A DNA stretch of 64,000 bases from Tubiluchus corallicola (Eukaryota > Priapulida > Priapulimorpha > Priapulimorphida > Tubiluchidae). Shown in pieces: positions 55,175-64,000 of the stretch. Position 1 is the first letter of the stretch, and each line of letters opens with the position of its first letter. The notes below the pieces were generated by a model. The model did no database searches. It was not told the DNA's origin and saw nothing but the letters and a program-made list of their open reading frames with translations. The position numbers and the translations under genes were made by a program. Location: NCBI GenBank assembly GCA_030141605.1, contig JAQGDQ010000414.1, positions 124,001 to 188,000 of the forward strand. Reading direction: 5' to 3'.

Positions 55175-55204
55175 TATTGTCCGTGTGTGGTATCACGGAC
55201 AATA
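55175..55204. other. Perfect 11-bp stem-loop
   Basis: TATTGTCCGTG, 8-nt loop TGTGGTAT, CACGGACAATA. It does not match the histone 3' stem-loop. Role unknown. Confidence 0.7.
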
Positions 55205-55762
55205 CAAAATGAAATAAAAAACTTGTTTACATAAAACCTAAAAAGCTGTTGAAGCAGCACAAAAAATGAAGGTAAGTTGTAATGGGTGTAGCCAACGACT
55301 TGCTTATAATAAATTCAGTAGCAACTACGACGGTAAATGTAAGGTAATTAGCAAGAACAACGGAGTTTGTACTGTCCGAACAAACAAGACTATTAAAATA
55401 AGTAAAAAGAAAACTTCCAAGGTAATAAAATTGATTAATATAATAGTGAGAGCTTGAAAACCTATAAGCAGGCAAATTGTGGTCAACACCAGTCACAAAC
55501 GGACCTTTAATCAGGTGTCGGGAAGCCGTTGGCCAAAAAAATAAAGCCATTGTTAACAAGTAGATATGAGATCATTTCACTTGATGAGATTTGAAAATTA
55601 TTTTCTGTCCGTCTTGTTCAGTTGTTCATTTAACTTCCAGTCGTTTGCTGCAACTTAATTAGTCCCAAGTACAACTATTTGCGGTGCGTAACTTTTCGCG
55701 AAGTCTCCACGTCTTATTGCGCGCGTTCAATATTAAAAATGCATACAGGAAACAAGAAAACA

Positions 55763-56072
55763 GATGGATGGATGGATGGATGGATGGATGGATGGATGGA
55801 TGGATGGATGGATGGATGGATGGATGGATGGATGGATGGATGGATGGATGGATGGATGGACGGACGGACGGACGGACGGACGGACGGACGGACGGACGGA
55901 CGGACGGACGGACGGACGGACGGACGGACGGACGGACGGACGGATGGGTGGGTTGGTTGTTTTTATGGATGGATGGATGGATGGATGGATGGATGGATGG
56001 ATGGATGGATGGATGGATGGATGGATGGATGGATGGCTGGATAGATTGATAGATAGATAGATAGATAGATCA
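55763..56072. repeat. Block-structured tetranucleotide array GGAT, GGAC, GGAT, AGAT
   Basis: (GGAT) to about 55858, (GGAC) to about 55945, a short GGGTGGGTTGG spacer, (GGAT) to about 56040, then (AGAT). The Trp-Met-Asp-Gly and His-Pro-Ser-Ile ORFs are artefacts. Confidence 0.97.
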
Positions 56073-56473
56073 ACAGACAGACAGGCAGATAGCATAACCT
56101 TCATTAATTAACATTAAAACAATACACGCACAGGAGTACGATGTACATTGTACAATGTGAAAAATCCTGCACACTGATTGGGCAGTCAACAGAGAATGAC
56201 TTTCTTGTTCATTTTTTCTTGTTTTCGAGCAAGATCCTGCTAATAAATCACTCTTCGCACAGACTAATGCATACTTAAGTAAAGTTCACATAAAACAACT
56301 GAAGCTACTGGACTGATGCGGCAGACCGCTTTGCTCTGCACACATGTCAGGTAACAGTTGTAGTTAAGATGCGTTGCTGTGGTACACTTATCTTTTGACC
56401 TGCAATAACTGCGCGTGCACACAACTTATTGCTGAGCTTCTAAAACCAAACTCAAGCGAAGAAAAAATTGAAC

Positions 56474-56630
56474 AGTAGGGATTGACTCTTAATCAGAACC
56501 GGAAAACTTTGGATTACAAGTCCAATGCCACGAACCTTACTAGTGCTGCGACCAGAAGAGCCCTGCTAGTCTAGTTACAATGTAGCGTTGTAATCCAAAG
56601 CTCGGTAGTTCAAATCTCGGCAGTCTGTTT
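56474..56630. repeat. Head-to-head pair of tRNA-Thr(TGT)-like sequences
   Basis: Minus strand 56560-56474: GGCATTGGACTTGTAATCCA-AAG with a 4-bp stem (TGGA/TCCA) around the loop CTTGTAA (anticodon TGT), then CCGGTTCTGATTAAG. Plus strand 56565-56625: CTAGTCTAGTTACAATG, TTGTAATCCAAAG and GGTAGTTCAAATCTCGG (B box). They share TTGTAATCCAAAG in opposite orientation. Neither is a clean cloverleaf, so SINE-derived. Confidence 0.5.
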
Positions 56631-56892
56631 TACATTTCTTTTCCTTTAGTCATATGAAGTTCTTAAAACTTGTCAGCGGACGAGTTCCATCATTAACTGG
56701 GACTTTTAGTCTTTTAGTGGTGATGCTGCGTTTAGCACAGTGATGACGGACGGTATTAGTCTCAATGGCAGCACCAGCATCATCAGTGAGGAGCCAATGA
56801 TAATAACGACAACATTGATTAACTGGCGATGATGCTAAATAACTTTTAATCTGTTGCCACCGTGCTGTAGTTTTATAGGATATAGGCAAGTT

Positions 56893-56946
56893 TATTGATG
56901 ATGATGATGATGACGATGACGATGACGACGACGACGGCGACAATGA
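56893..56946. repeat. (GAT)n/(GAC)n microsatellite
   Basis: Gatgatgatgat passes into gacgacgacg. The poly-Ser part of the minus-strand 97-aa ORF comes from it. Confidence 0.95.
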
Positions 56947-57189
56947 TGAAGATCACAACGGCGGTGAAAACATACTAAATGTGACAGTTGGAAGTAGAAA
57001 CTTGCTACAATAAGGACGCACAAGCGTTTTGCCCTATCGTACAAAAGTAAGCAAAGGTGCTAATTAAAATGAAGCCATTTACATCAGTAACCCAATACGT
57101 TTCGTATACACGCACATAATAGCGTGTTAACGTTAAATAGTCCTACTCGGTTTTAATTAACAGACACATAACTCTACATCGGTGAGCAC

Positions 57190-57315
57190 AATATGTATTA
57201 TGGTCGCTATGGCAACCACCAAGAAGGGTATTCAGGACGGATAAAAGGGCGGTAGAGTTAGCCCATTGTTGCTTGCATGAACCCACTGAGGTATTCATGT
57301 AACTTATATCGTGTA
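57190..57315. promoter_or_regulatory. Candidate regulatory island with an RFX X-box-like and a Sox-like site
   Basis: GGTCGCTATGGCAACC at 57202-57217 fits the X-box (GTNRCC/N-RGYAAC), and GCCCATTGTTGC at 57261-57272 contains a Sox core (ATTGTT). GC-balanced and repeat-free. Motif matches of this size occur by chance, so support is weak. Confidence 0.3.
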
Positions 57316-57654
57316 TGGCGTGCGTTGCACAACTGTTTACTTAATGAGCACTGGGTAATGACTATCCTTTATAACAAGAAAAATACGAAATTTTTGATTT
57401 TTGAAATAAAAATAACAGCCAGCACCCACTTAAGCAAAGACGTGGCTTTTATTTAGACACAATATCTGCAACGTTTCGACACAGTTAAGGTTGCACATGA
57501 AGAGCAACAACAAATGAGATGGTTTCATTTTACACTATACAACGACACTCAGTAGAGCGCAGACCTCCACCACAGCACGCAAATTAATTTCGAGCACCCT
57601 TTCTTTTAACAATTTTCCTGCAGCGCCATATTGTAACGTCACAAAGAATTTTCC

Positions 57655-57855
57655 CATAAAACCTGTAGTTAATCAATAAAAATCGATTTTCTTTAGCAGT
57701 TCTTAATTGATAGTTACCAAAATTTAGTAAATTGTTTCTTGTCCCATGCCCCATTCCACCAGAAAGTTTCGTGGAAATTAGTTAAGTAACTTTTACGTAA
57801 TCTTACTAGCGGTCAAACAAACAAACAGAAAAATAAACAAACAAACGACGGTCTG
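57655..57855 (+). repeat. Dispersed repeat family A, copy 2, with (CAAA)n tail
   Basis: It is homologous to 42-190, with the same block order including TTGTCCCATGCC and GGAAATTAGTTAAGTA. This copy ends in a clear caaacaaacaaac run, as expected for a SINE/LINE-type 3' tail. No ORF is present. Confidence 0.6.
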
Positions 57856-58409
57856 ACAATTACCAAGCTCAATTTTACTTTACCTATTTAAAACATAATC
57901 ACATTTGTTTAATGCGTAATATCAAAATAAAATAAAACTATAGAAAAATAACATAGAACATAGACTCTAGAAAAAGATATACACAAAACTAATGGTACCA
58001 GAAGTTTATGAAAATTATTACGCCATTTAACAGTTTTCACTTTTCTATCGATGTCAAGTCGATGACCTCAATTCTAAATCATTTATGAGCCTTTTCTAAA
58101 TTACACTGCCTATAGGACATTTCGCTCGAAGTTAATTTGGCTAATTTTGGATATGAGTTACCTATAGCGGCATGTACAACTCAACCTAAATGAAAAAGAT
58201 TCTGTTGGAATTTGTTCTGGGTTCGTCCCTTTTTTTATTAGGAAGACACGTCTGTATTTTGCTAAACAGAAACTTGCTAGCTGATTTGTTCTGATTGCTC
58301 ACTGGCTGCGCGATGGTAACGAAAGATCATTTATTTTTAGATTGATCAAAAACAATGCAGCGCTTATTTATAAAAAGATAGTTGAATCCTACTGTAAAGT
58401 CTTGGACTT

Positions 58410-58475
58410 GACATTCATAGTAGCACAGCGGAGTGCAGAGTATTGGCTTCATGTATATTATTGTGTTCCTGGCAA
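58410..58475 (+). repeat. tRNA-like A box, possible SINE remnant
   Basis: AGTAGCACAGCGGAGTGCAG fits the A-box consensus, but the expected B box (TGTGTTCCTGG) is degenerate. Confidence 0.35.
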
Positions 58476-59318
58476 GCACCCTTATAACGCCTAGATCTAG
58501 CTAACATTGTTGGATTGTTCTGACTCGCTGGTAATAGCTTTAACAATAGTTAATCAACACTATTATTTCGCTCACAAGTCAACTAATCTTGCTTGGCTTC
58601 TCAATTACGCACCTCGTCCAGACGCAACTCGTCGATAATGCAAGACTAGCACATCAGCACAATGAGGTCTGGCAAAAAAATAAAAACTATAGATGAAGTA
58701 TTTTTGACCCTGTCTTTTTGCTCTAAAATTCTTTAGACTTGGATCAATGACTTGCCCTGCTACAGCAGAGTACAAAAATTCACAAAAAATTTTAATTATC
58801 CTAACTAAGTTTATAAACTATCCCACTTGCATTTGTAAACTGTTACAATTATATTGATACCATATTTAAGCTTCTGTACACGTAAACAAAAGTTGATGTG
58901 TATATGTTTTATTTTACTCTTGCAACTAGCATTGTGGCGAACAACTAATTAATTAACTTCAAAAGAGTTGTTACCATGCAGTACACTCGAAGGTTTATTA
59001 ATTTAATCATTGATTTCATTTGAAAATCTACTCTTTTTTTAAATTATTCTATTAAATTTGTATTATTTGCTGAATGAAAATCAATAAATTTTGAATTCTA
59101 AGAACAACAAGCGCCTATCGTCCCTAGTAGCTTACTAACAAAATCCAGAATGCAAGTTTTGCCCATACGTTTGATAATCTGAAAACCGACTTAATTTTGA
59201 ATTCTCGCTAATGTTCGTCACTCAAGGATTGTCGTAGAACTGAGTATTTAATTCAGCCTGTGGGCTGCACACCCAAGCCGTAGTTTTACATTGAATATTC
59301 CTATTCTTTTGCATTTAA

Positions 59319-59818
59319 AGGAAAAGCCAAGTCTTCTGGAAAGTTAGTCTTACTTCAGTGTTCGCGAAAAGTGTTAGAAGAATTTAGTAATAAAAGTGTG
59401 ATAAGCACCTGGATTAATCAGTAATATCACTCTAAAGCCCGGATCATTTCACACTTGAACACTCCCATATTGAAGGCCCATTCTCCCACCAATGACATCA
59501 TTCATCGGCTGAATAATAAGTGTTTATAAAAACTTAGATAACTAATTTTGTGACATTTTTGCACGAACATTAAGATGCAGAAATTTAAATTAGTTTAAAC
59601 AGTGCGAGCTCACGAAGTTTACCAGTTATATCATAATTTTCAAGTAAATAGCGGCCACCACCTCGCTTGAAAAATTCTATACAGCAGTAGTATAAATTAA
59701 CTTGATGCTTTATGGACAGTTTTTTGTCAATTACTTTGTTGCATTTTTTCTGTGATGAGTAATAAGTCTAAGTGATAACGGTAAAATAAGAAAACCTGCC
59801 AAATGAGTGTCATTTCCT
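59319..59818. mobile_element. TTAA-flanked element 3 (possible)
   Basis: TTAA at 59315-59318 is followed by AGGAAAAGCC, and ...CATTTCCT precedes TTAA at 59819-59822. The termini are short, but the same AGGAAA/TTTCCT ends occur in the pair at 43.2-44.3 kb. 500 bp without an ORF. Confidence 0.35.
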
Positions 59819-59944
59819 TTAAAGCTTTGCATGTAAGGAAAAATATAAAATGGCATCTCTTATACGTAGATACGCTATAGACACGTGATTATAGAACAAT
59901 TCGCGAAAATAAGGACTGTTTTTCAATGCTGTCTCCAAACTTAA

Positions 59945-60015
59945 ACCAAACGCTGAATCGAACCCACGCTGCTTCTAGATATATCACTTTAGTTGTCCAG
60001 ATTTTTGGGGCGTCC
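59945..60015 (-). repeat. tRNA-like SINE remnant
   Basis: Minus strand GCGTGGGTTCGATTCAGCG contains the B box GGGTTCGATTC. An A-box-like CTGGACAACTAAAGTG lies about 35 nt before it. Confidence 0.4.
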
Positions 60016-60193
60016 TGTATAATGTCATCACCACTGTGAGGCGGCTGCAATAACAGTTACATTATTGGCTTCGTGATGACAACGATTTAAGCGCTGGAAT
60101 AAAAACATTAGTTTAGAACCACAAGAGTGATTTTTTTAGTCAACAAAGTATAAACTAAACAGTAGCAAACAACGAAAAGGCGGCAAACAAAAC

Positions 60194-60298
60194 ATGGCGT
60201 CGGCTGCCTGCTACACGAGGGCCATTGTTCTGGTATTATTCTTCGAAGACGGTACACATTCCAAGCGATTCTTATTGAGGAAAATAGACAAATATTGA
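60194..60298 (+). CDS. Possible small ORF, 34 aa
   Basis: The ATG in a good context (AAACATGGC) opens MASAACYTRAIVLVLFFEDG-THSKRFLLRKIDKY and stops at TGA. The CCATTGTTCTGG inside is also a Sox-type site, so the island may instead be regulatory. No homologue recognised. Confidence 0.15.
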   Translation: MASAACYTRAIVLVLFFEDGTHSKRFLLRKIDKY

Positions 60299-60299
60299 T

Positions 60300-61215
60300 A
60301 GTGATGTTTAGGCAGTCTCGAGCCTGTTTAGCCACCAGCTTTTTCACATTCCAACCATTGAAAATCTTTTTGCAACTCCAAGATCTTGCCAAATCTTAGC
60401 TAAGAATGTAACAATTCCCGTATTGTCCTTTCTTAGCACCTTTGTGTTGAGAATCTCTCGAGCACAAACATTGTAACAAGTGAAAACAGTACATTGAGTG
60501 ACTACAAAGTCAGGCAACTGTCAGCTTGTGCAAGATGGTGAATGAAAAAAGCTGATTTTGCCCAATTTTCTCTCCTTTGTTCTTAACAAAACAAACTTGA
60601 TCAAGGGCGGGCGGAATGGCTTAAACTCGTTCCAACACTGATAAATATTGTGAGATGGAATTTGCCTTTGAATTTACCAACTAGGTGAAGAAAAAAATGG
60701 AAAATCATGGTATTTATTCTTGTCAAAGGGGCATTGAATTTGTATTATTATTGGATAATTAAACAACGAGGTGAAGAACCAAGGAAAAATGTGCTAAAAA
60801 GGAAAATTCAAGAAATCGACAAAAAAGTCATGAAAAGAAAGCAGTGAAAAAGTTTGAATGCAGTGGCCAAAGATGAAACTAGCTACATAGTGGATTTGTT
60901 GTTATTAGCTTTTTGCATAAAACTAATTAAAAAGTCGAATTGCATGTCTTCCTCTTAGACTTCTTTGTCTCAGTTTTAAAGTTTGCTCTAAACGGAAACT
61001 GATCAGTAATTCACTACAAATCTTTAGACTTATTGTTAGCAATAAATTTATGACTGAAATTTGCCAATATTTTCTGCGAGCAGTAATGAGGAAAGCTTAT
61101 CTGTCACGGTCTGATGGTTATTGTTGGCACCGACTCGTGTGCTTAAATTAGCTTGTTTATTATAAAATAGTTGCACAAAGTTGTAGTAAGAAATATTCGT
61201 AATCGTGAGAGATAG
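60300..61215. other. Non-coding stretch, unassigned
   Basis: AT-rich, no repeat family member or ORF with protein character. Confidence 0.4.
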
Positions 61216-61218
61216 TGC

Positions 61219-61252
<34 letters not shown>
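61216..61252. repeat. (GAT)n microsatellite
   Basis: Twelve ATG/GAT units, followed by GGTAGTGGTGGT. Confidence 0.95.
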
Positions 61253-61253
<1 letters not shown>

Positions 61254-61489
61254 ATCCTATAGGTGTGTTGGACTGGTGGTAGTGGTGGTGGTGTTGCTGT
61301 CGTTGCCGTGGTCATTGTAATTGGTTATTGGTGACGGCTGTGACAATAATGACAATGGCAATATGACGAAGATAAGAATGATATAATAGTGATAGCTATG
61401 ACGATTCTGAAAATGACGACAACCATGTCAGCTTAATTTGTTCTCATGAAGTCCGTCAGTTTGTCATTAACAAAGCTCTCTGTCAGAAA

Positions 61490-61810
61490 ACAGGAAATCC
61501 ACTTGACAAGACTTAGCAGGGCAAATGTGTTGCCGTCTCCTCTTTAGCGGAGGTTACATTAAGAGGAGTATAGTGTCTCTTGTAGAAATTACGCACAGCA
61601 ATCCAATTGTGCCACACAATTACGCCAGTAAGAAGCTTGAAGAAACGTGTGATGTGATCACTGTTTGAAGTGGTTTAAAAGCACATAATACCGACAATGA
61701 AAGCAGAAGGTTACAATCTAATACTTGTAGTCTAATTGAGAAGCTTAAATAACTGATGACACTGAATTTGACATGTTCTTCGCGGCTTGAAAGAGAATCT
61801 GTGAGGGCGG
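61490..61810. promoter_or_regulatory. Repeat-free island, candidate regulatory DNA
   Basis: GC-balanced and no simple repeats, with AATCCAATTGTG and ACAATTACG homeodomain-type words. No coding frame. Confidence 0.22.
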
Positions 61811-61814
61811 GCCT

Positions 61815-63180
61815 ACCATCAATTAAAACATTTTGTGATTTTTTTGCTAAGTACCTGTGTTTGTCCTGTCATTTTACTGAGTAGAAAAAGAAATAAATGA
61901 TATAAATCAATATTACCTACCCCTAGATGTAAAACTGAGAGATTCAAGAACAGTTTTATCTCGTTTTGTTTATTTATTTTCCTAACATAACTTTAAACTC
62001 ATTTTAACTTATTTCGTTCATGTAACAGTGTAACAGTCTAGTCGCTGTATGTTCTACCTAGCTTATTCTTTTAAAAAAAATTATATTTCCTAATTTTATG
62101 CTGCAATTCAAACTTTTGATTATAATGATGATAAATGAACTTATATACTATATAGAAATCAATACTAAAATATTTTTCATTTCTGTTGATTGTCTTAATA
62201 CACACGTTCACCTCTATATCTGATGCGCAAAAATTAATGTAAAACTATTATTCTTCTAGCAGAGTCTGTCTTTTTGTCAAACAGGAGCTACAGAAATATA
62301 AAGGACGTTAATTTAATCAATGAGAATACAATTTGAAGCAAACTCAGTTTAATCAATTTGAAGACCATAAACAATAAACTTTGTGCCAACCATAATGTTA
62401 AAGCTGCATAACACATTTTAATTTTTTATTAGTAACAATTAAAGAGTACATCTATACACAATTTCGTGTTAAATTGAGAAATGAAAGAAGTTTTACTGTG
62501 TAGCAAGTTGAACACGTTTCAGCACTCGGAATTTCATTCTACACACGGGCAGAAAAACTTAATGAAAAAATGCTTATAAGGCAAATAAATTATTCCTCAA
62601 AAGTGTTTTATTTATCGTTATTCAAGTTGAGTAATTCAAAATACCGATCTTAAAAAGTGATTACGTCATTACAATCATAAAAAACAAAAGTCATAAAAAA
62701 CAGTTATTACGATCAGTCAGTTTAGCTGACAAAGTTTCTAAATCTAAGTAACTAAGTCTCGTAACTGAGCAATCACGAAAAAGTAGTTTGCCTTGTTTCT
62801 ATATTAAAAATATGTTTCATGACTTTATACTGTATTTAACACAAGCTCAAGACAATGCTGAACACTGTGTGTGTGTTTCTTAGAAAAAGTCAAATTACAT
62901 AGATATTATCTTCACAAAATATGTATGATCGGCTGCAATGTTACGCAACGAACTGCCTATTTTAACAATAAAGTAAAAGTGAAAGTGCAAAGTAGAGTTG
63001 TCCATGAAATGCATGGGAAGAGGTATTTAGATCAGTATCATTAGAAATTCTCAATTCAAGGCTATGTCAGCCAAGAAAAGTGATTTACTGTTTTACACTG
63101 ATTGTTACTGCGATATCATACGTCATGTATAGAATCTGTTTTGAAAATCAGAGGTCAATGTTTACAAACAAAAATCTGAT
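61815..63180. other. Non-coding AT-rich stretch, unassigned
   Basis: I see no coding frame, tRNA-like box or repeat shared with another part of the window. Confidence 0.4.
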
Positions 63181-63190
63181 TTAATCTTCG

Positions 63191-63826
63191 TAGAGTGGCA
63201 TAGCAAATGCGTGGGGCGCCCGGGGGCAAAAAAGCTTCTGGCGCCCTACCTTTCTAATATTTTGATCATTTGTTTCGTGGACGAAGCTGCAAATTATTGC
63301 GTTTTTTGTGCCTGAGCCCCACTTTCCTTTCGACATAACTGGTTAAAGATCAACGATTTTTTCCAAGAATAACCCTGAGTCTGATTTGCGGCACTGCAGA
63401 ATAACTCTTTTCTATGCATTAGTTACGCTTAACACGACAGTCCTTAAACTTTCAGCTCCAGCACTAAAACGTACAAATATTATGAAAGATACAAAACACT
63501 GCAGATTTTCAATAATGCAATCCGTATTTAGAGAAATGTCACTGTTTCTCCTAAAATTACCGATCTGCTAAGCCACACAACACTCTACACACGCCTTTAA
63601 GCAGCAACATTAGCCTTTTTTCTAGGATATATGTAGTAATTAAGCTACGATGATCTCTAACTAGGCAATTTTCTTGTTGTTTGAAAACTTTTGTTAATTA
63701 TTTTGTTAATGTCGGATTATTAATTAATAATTAACAGTCATTGAATTCTAGAAAAAAAATTGCATCCTCCCACCGTTATCGCCTGGGAGCGATTGCCCCT
63801 GCGTCCTCCACCTTGCTACGCCTCTG
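63191..63826. mobile_element. Non-autonomous hAT-like element
   Basis: The left end AGAGTGGCATAGCAAATGCG-TGGGGCGCCCGGGGGC and the inverse of the right end CAGAGGCGTAGCAAGGTGGA-GGACGCAGGGGC resemble the widespread CAGNGGCGTAGC termini of hAT elements. Flanks TCTTCGTA and TCTTCATC look like an 8-bp target duplication with two changes. About 636 bp, no transposase frame. Confidence 0.55.
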
Positions 63827-63904
63827 TCTTCATCCATAAAGGACTGGTATACGGTTGGTGGAAACATTTAGGTTTTTCGACTTTCCGAACACTTTAGCAA
63901 TGTA

Positions 63905-63995
63905 CAGTATCGGATCAGCACCTAACGCCATAACGCTACTCAACAAACAGAAAGTCTGGGTTCAATTCCCGAGTGACTTCGGATTTTTTTCGGTC
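63905..63995 (+). repeat. tRNA-like SINE head at the right edge
   Basis: GTCTGGGTTCAATTCCCGAG is a perfect B box (GGTTCAATTCC). GATCAGCACCTAACGCC about 40 nt before it is a poor A box. A T-run follows at 63985. Confidence 0.45.
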
Positions 63996-64000
63996 AGACA

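Noticed and set aside
55763-56072. Regularly spaced repeat as a CRISPR array
   Set aside because: Contiguous tetranucleotide repeat without spacers, in a eukaryotic genome.
60108-60392. 94-aa minus-strand Cys-rich ORF
   Set aside because: No recognised features; overlaps a better-placed small plus-strand ORF and a possible regulatory island.

Overview
This window is eukaryotic (metazoan) genomic DNA of about 35-38% GC. It has spliced genes with GT-AG introns, long introns, abundant microsatellites (tri-, tetra- and especially pentanucleotide), tRNA-like SINE pieces, LINE fragments and short inverted-repeat DNA elements. A SoxD gene shows the source is a bilaterian. The HMG-box wording ([15 protein letters not shown]) is of invertebrate type. 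The repeat content would fit a marine invertebrate, but I cannot name the phylum.

Left third (about 0.5-18.5 kb): one minus-strand gene of the SoxD family (SOX5/SOX6/SOX13 group) read from eight coding exons. From 5' to 3' they are 18466-17923, 7239-7051, 6510-6376, 4405-4143, 3566-3415, 2626-2471, 1934-1681 and 708-565. Every junction has GT-AG signals and all phases agree, giving 612 uninterrupted codons. The order is an acidic, Ser-rich N-terminus, a coiled coil/Q-rich zipper, a PLNLS (CtBP-type) motif, a possible SUMO site, the HMG box and an Ala-rich C-terminal part. The 5' UTR exon lies somewhere upstream (to the right) and the C-terminus lies beyond the left edge. Two exons (3566-3415 and 708-565) are not visible as ATG-to-stop ORFs and were found by splice-phase logic. 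Intron 1 (about 10.7 kb) holds a promoter-like cluster and a chain of small plus-strand exons (about 16.9-17.9 kb), a possible nested antisense gene of unknown family.

Right two thirds (18.5-64 kb): mostly non-coding. The best coding candidate is an intronless minus-strand ORF at 34665-35135 (156 aa). It contains two diverged copies of an approximately 40-residue basic unit, and I do not recognise it. The remainder is (a) LINE C-terminal fragments at 21.9, 22.5 and 33.9 kb; (b) several dispersed repeat families with two or more copies in the window; (c) MITE-like or TIR elements at 12.6/30.5, 42.5, 43.2-44.3, 47.9-48.2, 59.3-59.8 and 63.2-63.8 kb; (d) tRNA-like and 5S-like sequences; (e) large microsatellites, some inside LINE or SINE tails; and (f) islands of balanced composition without repeats. 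These islands are candidate cis-regulatory DNA of the SoxD locus, an inference from composition and position only.

I find no CRISPR array, operon, phage or bacterial feature. The most interesting items are the SoxD exon reconstruction with a nested antisense gene candidate, the internally duplicated orphan ORF, the abutting TTAA-flanked elements, and the long foldback sequences.
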